Shown: positions 1-6,948 of the stretch, piece after piece | Layout: every line of letters begins with the position of its first letter | Numbering within the stretch: the first letter of the stretch is position 1 | Source of the DNA: an uncultured Sutterella sp. | Lineage (GTDB): Bacteria > Pseudomonadota > Gammaproteobacteria > Burkholderiales > Burkholderiaceae_F | Assembly (NCBI GenBank): GCA_900545335.1 | Contig: UQYP01000011.1 | Coordinates: forward strand, 10,158-74,157 | Direction: 5' to 3' | Length of the DNA stretch: 64,000 nucleotides | The notes under the pieces: generated by a model | What the model was told of the DNA's origin: nothing | Database searches by the model: none | Seen by the model: the letters and a program-made list of their open reading frames with translations, nothing else | Position numbers and translations under genes: made by a program

Positions 1-302
1 ACCCCCGCCGTTTTAACTCCTGTAAAAAAGAGCAGGTTAAAAAGGGCCATGGAAAAGCCCGCCGCAATGACTTTAGGAAGATAGCTGCTTTTATTAACGA
101 GGGCTGTGCCCGAATCTGACGAATTTGAGCTTAACCAGAGCGTCGGATAAAAGAAGAGGCACGCGCACAAAATACGCAAAGCTCCGACCCAAAGAGGGGA
201 GAGGGAGTCACTTGTAATAAAAGTTTGAGCGGTACCGGCCGTTCCCCAAAGAATGGCAGCCATGGCAGCCAGTACAAAACCCGGTAAAGATATCGAACGC
301 AT
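1..302 (-). CDS. EamA/DMT-family transporter, N-terminal part (cut by window edge)
   Basis: The first ~100 codons of a drug/metabolite transporter run leftward off the window, starting at an ATG at 302-300. The reading begins MRSISLPGFVLAAMAAILWG and continues with T-A-G-T-A-Q; a small/Trp-Gly-rich first helix of this kind is typical of EamA (RhaT/YdcZ-like) permeases. A second hydrophobic stretch (SPLWVGALRILCACLFFYPT) and the start of a third follow. The family are inner-membrane exporters with 10 helices in two EamA repeats; the substrate cannot be told. No strong Shine-Dalgarno is visible (AGAGAG lies about 15 nt upstream). It is divergent from the dcuC-like operon across about 217 bp. 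A longer reading starting at 328 in another frame looks like a shadow. Confidence 0.72.
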   Translation of the reverse strand, partial: MRSISLPGFVLAAMAAILWGTAGTAQTFITSDSLSPLWVGALRILCACLFFYPTLWLSSNSSDSGTALVNKSSYLPKVIAAGFSMALFNLLFFTGVKTAG

Positions 303-348
303 AAATTCTTTCTCTCTTTTAGATGCAAAAAAATTATACTATAAATGT

Positions 349-397
349 CTTCACGTGAAGATATTTTATGTAAAGATATTTTGCGTGAAGATTATTT
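349..397. repeat. 12-bp palindrome fused to three tandem 15-bp repeats in a divergent promoter region
   Basis: A perfect palindrome CTTCACGTGAAG (349-360) runs into three head-to-tail 15-mers: ACGTGAAGATATTTT (353-367), ATGTAAAGATATTTT (368-382) and GCGTGAAGATTATTT (383-397). The array lies between the divergent EamA gene and the dcuC-like operon, about 120 bp upstream of the dcuC start. Direct repeats of 15 bp in an intergenic region are most simply a regulator-binding array. The MarR protein encoded at the end of the operon is a candidate binder; that is inference. Confidence 0.55.
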
Positions 398-519
398 AAA
401 GGTTCAGGGGCTTCATTTAGGGCTTTCGGCTATTGCCCGTGGCGGGTAAGTTGCGTATAGTGACGGCGTCTCTACCTTTTAAATCAAATTCCTTATTTTT
501 CTCTTGTGAGGGCTAATCA

Positions 520-1887
520 ATGCTCGAATTAGTTATTTGCGTTGTGGCATTAGTGATTGCCGGTTGGGCTATTGCTAAGAACTATGACGCTAAGGTTGTG
601 TTATTTGCAACAGGCTTGATTCTTTTGGCGATTGCCGTGATGTTGGGTCATCCGGCTGTGAGCGCCAAAGCAACTTCCGGTCTTAACTGGGTGGATCCTT
701 TTAAGGCAGTTAAAGATCTCTTTATCAGCCAATACTCCAACGCCGGCCTCATCATTTTGACTCTTTTCGGCTTTGCGGCCTATATGTCACACATCGGTGC
801 CAATGACATGGTCATCCGTGTTTTAAGTAAGCCGCTCGAAAGGGTTCATTCTCCTTATATTCTGGTGCCGTTGGTCTACTGGGTCGGCACGCTTCTATCC
901 ATCATTATTCCGAGCGCCTCTTCTTTGGCCGTGATTTTGATGGCTACGCTTTATCCGGTTTTGCGTGCAGCCCGCATGAGCGTGCTCACGGCTGCCGGTG
1001 TGATTGCCACAACGGCAACGATTGTTCCGACCCCTTTGGGCGGTGATAACGTTGTGGCCGCCCGCGTTTTGGGCTTTGATCACGTGGTTGACTATGTTTT
1101 CTATCACCATGCTCCGATTACGGTACCGGCTTTGATTATCATCGGCGTTGTTCACTACTTCTGGCAGCGCTACATGGATAAGCGCCAGGAAGGTAAAGTT
1201 ACTGCTGAAATCGATGAAAGCAAGTTAAAGAATCGCGATTTGACGGGGGTTCCTGTTTATTACGCTTTGTTCCCGGTCTTGCCTTTGATCCTCGTGATCT
1301 TCTTCTGGGCTTGCTTCAGACACGCCAAGGTCGGTTTGGTTGAAATTACGATCTTCTGCTTTGCTTTAGCCTTTATCTGCGAATTGATCCGTAAGGGCAA
1401 TGTCAAACAGGGTATGAAAGACGCCAACCTTTTCTTCAAGGGTATGGGCGAAGGCTTCTCTCAAGTGGTTGTCTTGATCGTGGCAGCTTCCACCATGGTG
1501 GCAGGCCTTCGAGCCATGGGCATGATCGATATGATCTCCAACTCCATTGCCGGAGTGGAAAACGCCAGTGCCGGTCTGATGTTTGCTTTCTCCGGTATCA
1601 CTGCTTTGATTACCTTTATCAGTGGTTCGGGCAACGCCGTCTTCTACAGCTTTATCGAACTTATTCCGTCGATTGCTCAAAATGCCGGTATCGATCCGAT
1701 CATGGTTGCCTTGCCCATGCAGTGCACCTCGAACTTAATTCGTTCCGTTTCGCCCGTGGCCGCTGTTATCATTATTGTTGCGGCTTCCGTTAAAGCCAAC
1801 CCGCTTGAAGTGGTTAAACGCACGTCCGTGCCTATTTTGGCCGGTTTCGTGGCGGTGATGGTTTTGTCGTTCGTTCGCTATATCTAA
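520..1887 (+). CDS. dcuC: DcuC-family anaerobic C4-dicarboxylate carrier (or related acid carrier)
   Basis: This 455-residue, highly hydrophobic inner-membrane protein matches the DcuC family in length (E. coli DcuC is about 460) and layout: two blocks of helices separated by a charged cytoplasmic stretch near residues 220-240. Re-entrant-type small-residue segments are visible around SASSLAVILMATLYPVL and near the C-terminus (FISGSGNAVFYSF). Known DcuC proteins exchange or export C4-dicarboxylates such as succinate and fumarate under anaerobiosis. The next gene (16 nt downstream) encodes an AbgA-like amidohydrolase. The carrier may therefore import an acylated or amidated acid for that enzyme rather than plain succinate; this is inference. 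It is the first gene of a three-gene operon ending with a MarR regulator. The ATG is preceded by a weak GAGGG about 9 nt upstream. Confidence 0.8.
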   Translation: MLELVICVVALVIAGWAIAKNYDAKVVLFATGLILLAIAVMLGHPAVSAKATSGLNWVDPFKAVKDLFISQYSNAGLIILTLFGFAAYMSHIGANDMVIRVLSKPLERVHSPYILVPLVYWVGTLLSIIIPSASSLAVILMATLYPVLRAARMSVLTAAGVIATTATIVPTPLGGDNVVAARVLGFDHVVDYVFYHHAPITVPALIIIGVVHYFWQRYMDKRQEGKVTAEIDESKLKNRDLTGVPVYYALFPVLPLILVIFFWACFRHAKVGLVEITIFCFALAFICELIRKGNVKQGMKDANLFFKGMGEGFSQVVVLIVAASTMVAGLRAMGMIDMISNSIAGVENASAGLMFAFSGITALITFISGSGNAVFYSFIELIPSIAQNAGIDPIMVALPMQCTSNLIRSVSPVAAVIIIVAASVKANPLEVVKRTSVPILAGFVAVMVLSFVRYI

Positions 1888-1903
1888 TTTGGAGGAGTTT
1901 CTC

Positions 1904-3187
1904 ATGGCTTATTTGGAACCGATCTCTCAAGAGTGGCTTATTGCCAAGCGCCGTGAAATTCACGCCTGGCCGGAACCCGGCTGGTGCGAATTCGTTTCAA
2001 GCGCACGTGTGATCGAACACTTGCAACAGTTGGGCTTTAAAGTGCTGTGCGGTTTGGAAGTCATCAACAAAGACTATATCCGCGGTGCGATGAAGCAGCA
2101 GATCGCGAAGTTCCGTGAAGCGGCTAAGGATAAAGTGGATCCGAAGATTCTCGAACGCTTGGAAGGCGCAACGGGTGTGGTCGGTATTTTGGAAACGGGC
2201 CGTCCCGGACCGACAATCGGTTTTCTCTGTAACCTCGATGCTTTGCCCGTAACCGAATCCTCTGATCCGGAACATAACCCCACCAAGGAAGGTTATGCCT
2301 CTCAAATCCCGGGTTACATGCACGCCTGCGGCCATGACGGTCACCAAGCCGTGTTGATGGGTTTGGCTTCCTGGCTTGCTGCCAATAAGGATCAACTTTG
2401 CGGTACGGTGAAGCTCATTTTTGAACCGGGTGAAGAAGGCTCCCGCGGCGGCCGTCCGTTGGCTCAAAGCGGTATTGTCGATGACTTGGACTACCTCTAC
2501 GTCGGTCACTTGGGCTGTGATATCCCGGGCGGCGAAGTGGTGACGGCTCCGGAAAAGTTCCTCTGCACGACTAAAGTTGATTTCCGCTTCAAGGGCACTC
2601 CGTCTCACGCCGGTATGCAGCCTGAAGTGGGCCGCAACGCTTTAATGGCCGCTTCGACAGCCAGCCTTGCCCTGATGGCTATTCCTCGTCACGGCCAGGG
2701 CATGACGCGCGTGAACGTGGGTTATATGCGTGCCGGTGAAGGCCGTAACGTGATTGCCTCGACGGCTGAAATGCAGGTTGAAGTGCGCGGCGAAACCGAA
2801 GCTATCAATAACTACATGTTCAATGAAGCTGTGGCCCGTGTGAAGGGTGCTGCAGCAATGTACGGCTGCGAAGCTGAAAGCGAAGTGATGGGTGAAGCCA
2901 TTGACTTCATTAAAGATGATGAAGTTCAACAGAACTTTGCTGAAGCCGCCAAGCAGGCCAAGTACTGCACGAAGGTGAGCGACACGATGAACTTTAACGG
3001 CAGTGACGATGCAACGGTTTTGATGCGTCGTGTCCAAAACAAGGGCGGCAAGGCCGGTTACGTGGTCGTTGGCTCCGAATTGAAGGCCGGTCACCATCAG
3101 TCGAAGTTTGAATTTGAAGAATTCCGCCTGCAGGAGCTCTTCGATATCTATCACTACTTGGCGATCAAGCACCTGGGAGCAAAATAA
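1904..3187 (+). CDS. M20D-family amidohydrolase, AbgA-like
   Basis: A 427-residue zinc-dependent amidohydrolase of peptidase family M20. Metal-ligand motifs are visible: the LDALPV Asp, HACGHDGH, and EPGEEGSRGG with the catalytic/ligand Glu pair, followed by a late GHH (KAGHHQSKFEFEE). Overall length and the N-terminal REIHAWPEPGWCEF match AbgA, one half of p-aminobenzoyl-glutamate hydrolase. No AbgB partner or AbgT carrier lies nearby; instead it follows a DcuC-type carrier. The enzyme may cleave a different N-acyl amino acid, and the substrate is unproven. The ATG at 1904 is chosen because GGAGGAG sits 6 nt before it. An in-frame TTG at 1889 would place that Shine-Dalgarno inside the gene. 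It is translationally close to the downstream MarR gene (2-nt gap). Confidence 0.82.
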   Translation: MAYLEPISQEWLIAKRREIHAWPEPGWCEFVSSARVIEHLQQLGFKVLCGLEVINKDYIRGAMKQQIAKFREAAKDKVDPKILERLEGATGVVGILETGRPGPTIGFLCNLDALPVTESSDPEHNPTKEGYASQIPGYMHACGHDGHQAVLMGLASWLAANKDQLCGTVKLIFEPGEEGSRGGRPLAQSGIVDDLDYLYVGHLGCDIPGGEVVTAPEKFLCTTKVDFRFKGTPSHAGMQPEVGRNALMAASTASLALMAIPRHGQGMTRVNVGYMRAGEGRNVIASTAEMQVEVRGETEAINNYMFNEAVARVKGAAAMYGCEAESEVMGEAIDFIKDDEVQQNFAEAAKQAKYCTKVSDTMNFNGSDDATVLMRRVQNKGGKAGYVVVGSELKAGHHQSKFEFEEFRLQELFDIYHYLAIKHLGAK

Positions 3188-3189
3188 CC

Positions 3190-3723
3190 GTGACTGAAGA
3201 TACCAGCCGAAATCTTAAGGATTTCGTCGATTCCCTCGAGGAAGAGTGGAAAGCTCAGGTGCCGACACTGAGCACCGAGCCTATTTCGGTAGTGGCCAGA
3301 TTGGTTCGAATGAGTTACTACGTCGAAAGACGAGTGGCGGAAAATCTGGCTCGCTTTGACCTTACGCGCGGTGAGTTTGAAGTTTTGGCTGTTTTGACCC
3401 GCAACCCTGATGCGGTGATTACTCCCAAAATTTTGCAAACGAAGATTTTGATTACTTCGGGCGGCCTTTCGAATCGTATTCGAAAGCTTGAAGAAAAGGG
3501 ACTGCTCGAACGTTTTCAGGATACAAATGACCGAAGAGGCGTGATTCTCAAGGCAACCGAAAAGGGTAAGGCTTTGACGCTTGAAGCGGTTAATTCACAT
3601 GTTGAAGTCGAGCGTCAGTTTGCTTCCTGTCTCTCTCGTGAGGATCAGCTGGAGCTAGCGCGTTTACTCAAGCACATGATTTTGTCTCAACAGCGAGAAC
3701 TCAATCGCAACAGTCTGCGCTAA
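3190..3723 (+). CDS. MarR-family transcriptional regulator
   Basis: A 177-residue winged-helix regulator. Residues ~35-150 read as a MarR domain: a dimerisation helix (VARLVRMSYYVERRVAENL), a helix-turn-helix (TRGEFEVLAVLTRN, then TSGGLSNRIRKLEEKGLLER) and a wing with the family's D-x-R-R signature (DTNDRRGVILKATEKG). It starts at GTG two bases after the amidohydrolase stop, so it is probably translationally coupled. MarR proteins usually repress their own operon and release DNA on binding a small aromatic or acid ligand. The substrate of the neighbouring carrier/amidohydrolase pair is the obvious candidate ligand, and the repeat array at 349-397 a candidate operator; both are inference. A terminator follows. 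Confidence 0.88.
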   Translation: MTEDTSRNLKDFVDSLEEEWKAQVPTLSTEPISVVARLVRMSYYVERRVAENLARFDLTRGEFEVLAVLTRNPDAVITPKILQTKILITSGGLSNRIRKLEEKGLLERFQDTNDRRGVILKATEKGKALTLEAVNSHVEVERQFASCLSREDQLELARLLKHMILSQQRELNRNSLR

Positions 3724-3743
3724 AAGCTTATAGCCGGTAGCAA

Positions 3744-3790
3744 AAAGGAGAGTTTGATGTTGAATCATTCTCTCCTTTGTTTTTTGTTAC
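3744..3790. terminator. Rho-independent terminator between convergent genes
   Basis: A 9-bp stem AAAGGAGAG / CTCTCCTTT (3744-3752 with 3770-3778) is followed by GTTTTTTGTT on the plus strand. It ends the dcuC-like operon. The A-rich left flank could let it also serve hydG on the minus strand. Confidence 0.8.
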
Positions 3791-5209
3791 TTAGAAGCGG
3801 AAATCGCGTTCACCTTCTTCAATTTTCTGCAGGCGTATGACGCTTGCTTTGCGGATTTTTTCGTGAACAATCTTCGGAATTTCTGCGTCAATCACTTTTT
3901 GAGCAGCTTCTCGGGTTGCTGGTCTTGCGTAGTCCTGTGCATATTCCTTTAAAGTCATAATGGCATTGGCTTGGCAGTAGGTGGCAATTTCACCGGTCTT
4001 AGCTAATGACATGAAACGGTCGCCTGTGCGTCCTGCACGATAGCAGGCTGTGCACCAACTCGGTAAATAACCGCCGTCCAAAAGCCATTTGACGACTTCA
4101 TCCAACGTTCTTCTGTCGCTTGTTTCAAATTGCGCCGAGTTTTCCTCCTTTTCTTCTTCCAAAACGTAGCCGCCGACACTGGTACGGGAACCGCCGCTGA
4201 TTTGAGAAACGCCCATCTCAAGGCATTTTCCTCTGACGCGAGCCGATTCTCTGGTTGAGATGATCATGCCGGTGTAGGGGACAGCAAGACGAATCAGCGC
4301 GACAATTTTGAGAAACAGCTCATCCGGTACGGCATTCGTGAAGGTGGCAGGATCAACGTCATCGGCCGGACAGATTCGAGGGACGCTGATAGTATGAGGA
4401 CCGACATTCCAAACGGCTTCCAAGTGCTCCGCATGCATCAAAAGACCGACAAAATCGTAACGATACAAGGTTAGACCGAAAAGGACACCCAGCCCCACAT
4501 CATCAATGCCACCTTCCATAGCACGGTCCATGGCTTCTGTGTGGTAGGCATAGTCACTCTTGGGTCCCTTCGGGTGCAAAAGTTCATATTGCTCTTTGTG
4601 ATAAGTTTCCTGGAAAAGTTGGTATGTACCGATTCCTGCTTCATGCAGTTTTCTGTAGTTTTCTACGGTTGTTGCGGCAATGTTGATATTGACGCGGCGA
4701 ATAGCCCCGTTTTTATGTTTGATGGAATAGATCGTATTGATGCTCTCTAAAATGTATTCAATGGGGTTGTGGCGCGGATGTTCTCCTGCTTCGAGTAAAA
4801 GCCGTTTGTGTCCCATATCCTGCAGAGCAATGACTTCCTGTCTGATCTGATCCTGGGTGAGTTTTTTGCGCACAATGTGTTTATTTTTAGCGTGATACGG
4901 ACAGTAAGTGCAGGTATTGACGCAGTAGTTTGAAAGATAAAGAGGGGCAAAAAGCACGATACGGTTGCCATAGATATGCTCTTTGACTTTTTTGGCTGTC
5001 GCAAAGATTTCCTGATTTAAGTCCTCTTCTTCACAGGCTAAAAGAACAGCAGCTTCACGGTGAGTCAGTCCTTTGAAAGCTTCTGCTTTTTGCAAAGCTT
5101 TTTGAATATATTCGCGGTCGTGTTTGTGCTCTTCGGCAAAAGCCAGAGTCTCTTCAATTTCCTCATGACAGATAAATTCTGAGGCTACTTTGGATTTGGG
5201 ATCGTACAT
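3791..5209 (-). CDS. hydG: [FeFe]-hydrogenase H-cluster radical SAM maturase HydG
   Basis: This 472-residue protein has the full HydG layout. The radical-SAM cluster motif C96-x3-C100-x2-C103 (CVNTCTYC) sits in the TIM barrel, and the C-terminal C386-x2-C389-x22-C412 motif separates HydG from ThiH. The protein ends with the family-typical EIEEG-like tail (KIEEGERDFRF). HydG cleaves tyrosine to make CO and cyanide ligands for the H-cluster, normally with HydE and HydF. None of hydE, hydF or hydA is in this window. GGAG lies about 8 nt upstream of the ATG. It stands alone, convergent with the MarR operon. The sequence is very like HydG of anaerobic Firmicutes from memory, so transfer is possible. 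Confidence in the family is high; the pathway here is uncertain. Confidence 0.93.
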   Translation of the reverse strand: MYDPKSKVASEFICHEEIEETLAFAEEHKHDREYIQKALQKAEAFKGLTHREAAVLLACEEEDLNQEIFATAKKVKEHIYGNRIVLFAPLYLSNYCVNTCTYCPYHAKNKHIVRKKLTQDQIRQEVIALQDMGHKRLLLEAGEHPRHNPIEYILESINTIYSIKHKNGAIRRVNINIAATTVENYRKLHEAGIGTYQLFQETYHKEQYELLHPKGPKSDYAYHTEAMDRAMEGGIDDVGLGVLFGLTLYRYDFVGLLMHAEHLEAVWNVGPHTISVPRICPADDVDPATFTNAVPDELFLKIVALIRLAVPYTGMIISTRESARVRGKCLEMGVSQISGGSRTSVGGYVLEEEKEENSAQFETSDRRTLDEVVKWLLDGGYLPSWCTACYRAGRTGDRFMSLAKTGEIATYCQANAIMTLKEYAQDYARPATREAAQKVIDAEIPKIVHEKIRKASVIRLQKIEEGERDFRF

Positions 5210-5331
5210 AACGGGCTCCGAAATGAGTGAGAGAATGGTTTTCAGTGTATGCCTGATAGGATGTAAAAAGTTTGATTTGGATTGAATAAAAGTATAAAAA
5301 ATTCAAAGAATAAGATGATTTTTAGCATTGA

Positions 5332-5349
5332 TACCTCTATTAAGAGGTA
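5332..5349. promoter_or_regulatory. Perfect inverted repeat, possible operator
   Basis: TACCTCT (5332-5338) and AGAGGTA (5343-5349) form a 7-bp perfect inverted repeat around ATTA. It lies between hydG and the ATPase, about 125 bp from the hydG start. No T-run follows on either strand, so a DNA-binding site is likelier than a terminator. The binding protein is unknown. Confidence 0.4.
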
Positions 5350-5418
5350 CGAGTAACTCTAAAGAGATATAAATTTGATTTATTGGTTTTTAAAATTTCA
5401 CATAAAATCCTATAAAAA

Positions 5419-5434
5419 TGTGATTAAATTCACA
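5419..5434. promoter_or_regulatory. CRP-type palindrome upstream of DUF4143 ATPase
   Basis: TGTGA-TTAAAT-TCACA (5419-5434) is an exact match to the TGTGA-N6-TCACA consensus of the CRP family. A further half-site pair TCACAT / ATGTGA (5398-5403 / 5418-5423) overlaps its left edge. The centre is 86 bp upstream of the ATPase ATG. Whether this organism has a CRP that reads the E. coli consensus cannot be told from the window. Confidence 0.45.
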
Positions 5435-5512
5435 AAATTATGAATAATGATGTGATTTAGTCTAATATCTGAAGAAAGAATTTGAGCTTACAGTCAAAGC
5501 TAAAGGAATTGT

Positions 5513-6871
5513 ATGAAGAGATTGATTTTAGATAAGTTACTCAGTTGGAAAAAATCAACATACCGTAAGCCATTGATTTTGAAAGGAGTCCGTCAAGTTG
5601 GAAAGACATGGATTCTCAAAGAATTCGGACAGCAGTTTTATGACAATGTCGCCTACTTTAACTTTGATGAAAATCCGGAACTGAAGCAATTTTTCCAGTT
5701 AACGAAAGATCCGAACCGAATTTTGCAAAATTTGATGCTCGCAAGCGGTCAAAAAATTGAACCGGAAAAAACATTGATTATTTTTGATGAAGTTCAAGAC
5801 TGTCCAGAAGTCATTAATTCACTCAAGTATTTCTGTGAAAATGCTCCGCAATATCACATTGCCTCTGCCGGTTCTCTTTTGGGAATTGCTTTAGCAAAAC
5901 CCTCGTCTTTTCCGGTCGGTAAGGTCAATTTCATGCAAATTGATCCGATGAGCTTTACGGAATTTTTATTGGCCAATGGTGATGAGAATCTCGTTGATTA
6001 TCTGCAGAGTGTGCAATCTATAGAGCCGATTCCGGAAGCCTTTTTTAATCCGCTGTCAGAAAAACTCAAAATGTATTACGTGACGGGCGGTATGCCTGAG
6101 TCGGTTTTAATGTGGACTCAAGCCCGAGACGTCCGCGCCATGCAGGATGCGCTCTCAGCCATTGTTGAGGCTTATGAACGTGATTTTGCCAAGCATCCTC
6201 AGCCTGCAGAATTTCCTAAGATTTCTATGATTTGGAAATCTATTCCTTCGCAGTTAGCCAAAGAAAATAAGAAATTTCTCTACAAAGTGGTGAAAGAAGG
6301 GGCAAGAGCAAGGGAGTATGAAGACGCATTGCAATGGTTGGTTGATGCCCGATTGGTGCATAAGGTATTCCGCAGTACAGCGCCGGGGTTACCACTATCG
6401 GCCTATGACGATCTTTCAGCCTTTAAAATTTATCTCGTTGATGTGGGATTATTGCGCCGTTTGTCTCAATTGGCTCCTACAGCTTTTGGGGAAGGCAACC
6501 GACTATTCACTGAATTTAAAGGCGCACTGACTGAGAATTTCGTTTTGCAGACGCTTCTGACACAGTTTGAAGTGATGCCCAGATATTGGAGCCAGGTGAA
6601 TCCATCGTACGAAGTGGACTTCTTGATTCAACGCGATAATGATATTTTCCCGATTGAAGTAAAAGCCGAAACCAATACCAAAAGCAAGAGTTTGAAAAAA
6701 TTTAAAGAGTTATTCGGTGAGCAGGTTAAATTGAGAATCAGGTTCTCATTGGATAATTTAAAACTTGACGGTGATATCCTAAACATTCCCTTATTCATGG
6801 CTGATCATACCGATCGATTAATCGGTTTGGCATTAAAAGAATTATCGAATGTTTCCGGCAAGCCTGAATAG
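5513..6871 (+). CDS. AAA ATPase with DUF4143 (PD-(D/E)xK-type) C-terminus
   Basis: This 452-residue protein carries an N-terminal AAA_14 ATPase: Walker A GVRQVGKT near residue 25, Walker B LIIFDEVQ near residue 93, and sensor-like ASAGSLLG. The C-terminal DUF4143 region has a nuclease-superfamily signature, YEVDFLI followed by FPIEVKA (the E-x-D...E-x-K pattern). The family is common in gut bacteria and archaea, is often found in multiple copies, and has no settled function. Proposed roles include mobile-element or defence-like activities. AAAGGA sits 6-7 nt before the ATG. It converges on the neighbouring autotransporter, exactly as a second family member does at 43704-44870. Confidence 0.87.
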   Translation: MKRLILDKLLSWKKSTYRKPLILKGVRQVGKTWILKEFGQQFYDNVAYFNFDENPELKQFFQLTKDPNRILQNLMLASGQKIEPEKTLIIFDEVQDCPEVINSLKYFCENAPQYHIASAGSLLGIALAKPSSFPVGKVNFMQIDPMSFTEFLLANGDENLVDYLQSVQSIEPIPEAFFNPLSEKLKMYYVTGGMPESVLMWTQARDVRAMQDALSAIVEAYERDFAKHPQPAEFPKISMIWKSIPSQLAKENKKFLYKVVKEGARAREYEDALQWLVDARLVHKVFRSTAPGLPLSAYDDLSAFKIYLVDVGLLRRLSQLAPTAFGEGNRLFTEFKGALTENFVLQTLLTQFEVMPRYWSQVNPSYEVDFLIQRDNDIFPIEVKAETNTKSKSLKKFKELFGEQVKLRIRFSLDNLKLDGDILNIPLFMADHTDRLIGLALKELSNVSGKPE

Positions 6872-6890
6872 CTTACGAAAATAAGAATGA

Positions 6891-6919
6891 AAACGGCAGA
6901 CTTTTGTGGCCTGCCGTTT
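6891..6919. terminator. Hairpin between convergent ATPase and autotransporter genes
   Basis: AAACGGCAG (6891-6899) pairs with CTGCCGTTT (6911-6919). A-rich sequence precedes the stem and GTTT follows, so it can act in both directions, with the better T-run for the minus-strand autotransporter gene (TTTTCATTCTTATTTT). Confidence 0.65.
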
Positions 6920-6948
6920 GTTTCACAGAACGTTAAATCTGGGAAGGA

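Larger units (their letters stand above)
5210..5512. promoter_or_regulatory. AT-rich divergent intergenic region (hydG / DUF4143 ATPase)
   Basis: This 303-bp gene-free stretch separates the divergent hydG and ATPase genes. It is strongly AT-rich and holds at least two palindromes, listed separately (5332-5349 and 5419-5434), plus CTCTAAAGAG at about 5357-5366. It should contain both promoters. No convincing open reading frame or RNA gene was seen. Confidence 0.5.

Noticed and set aside
131..328. 65-codon frame on the minus strand
   Set aside because: It lies out of frame with the EamA transporter N-terminus, which is recognisable in the next frame and continues off the edge.
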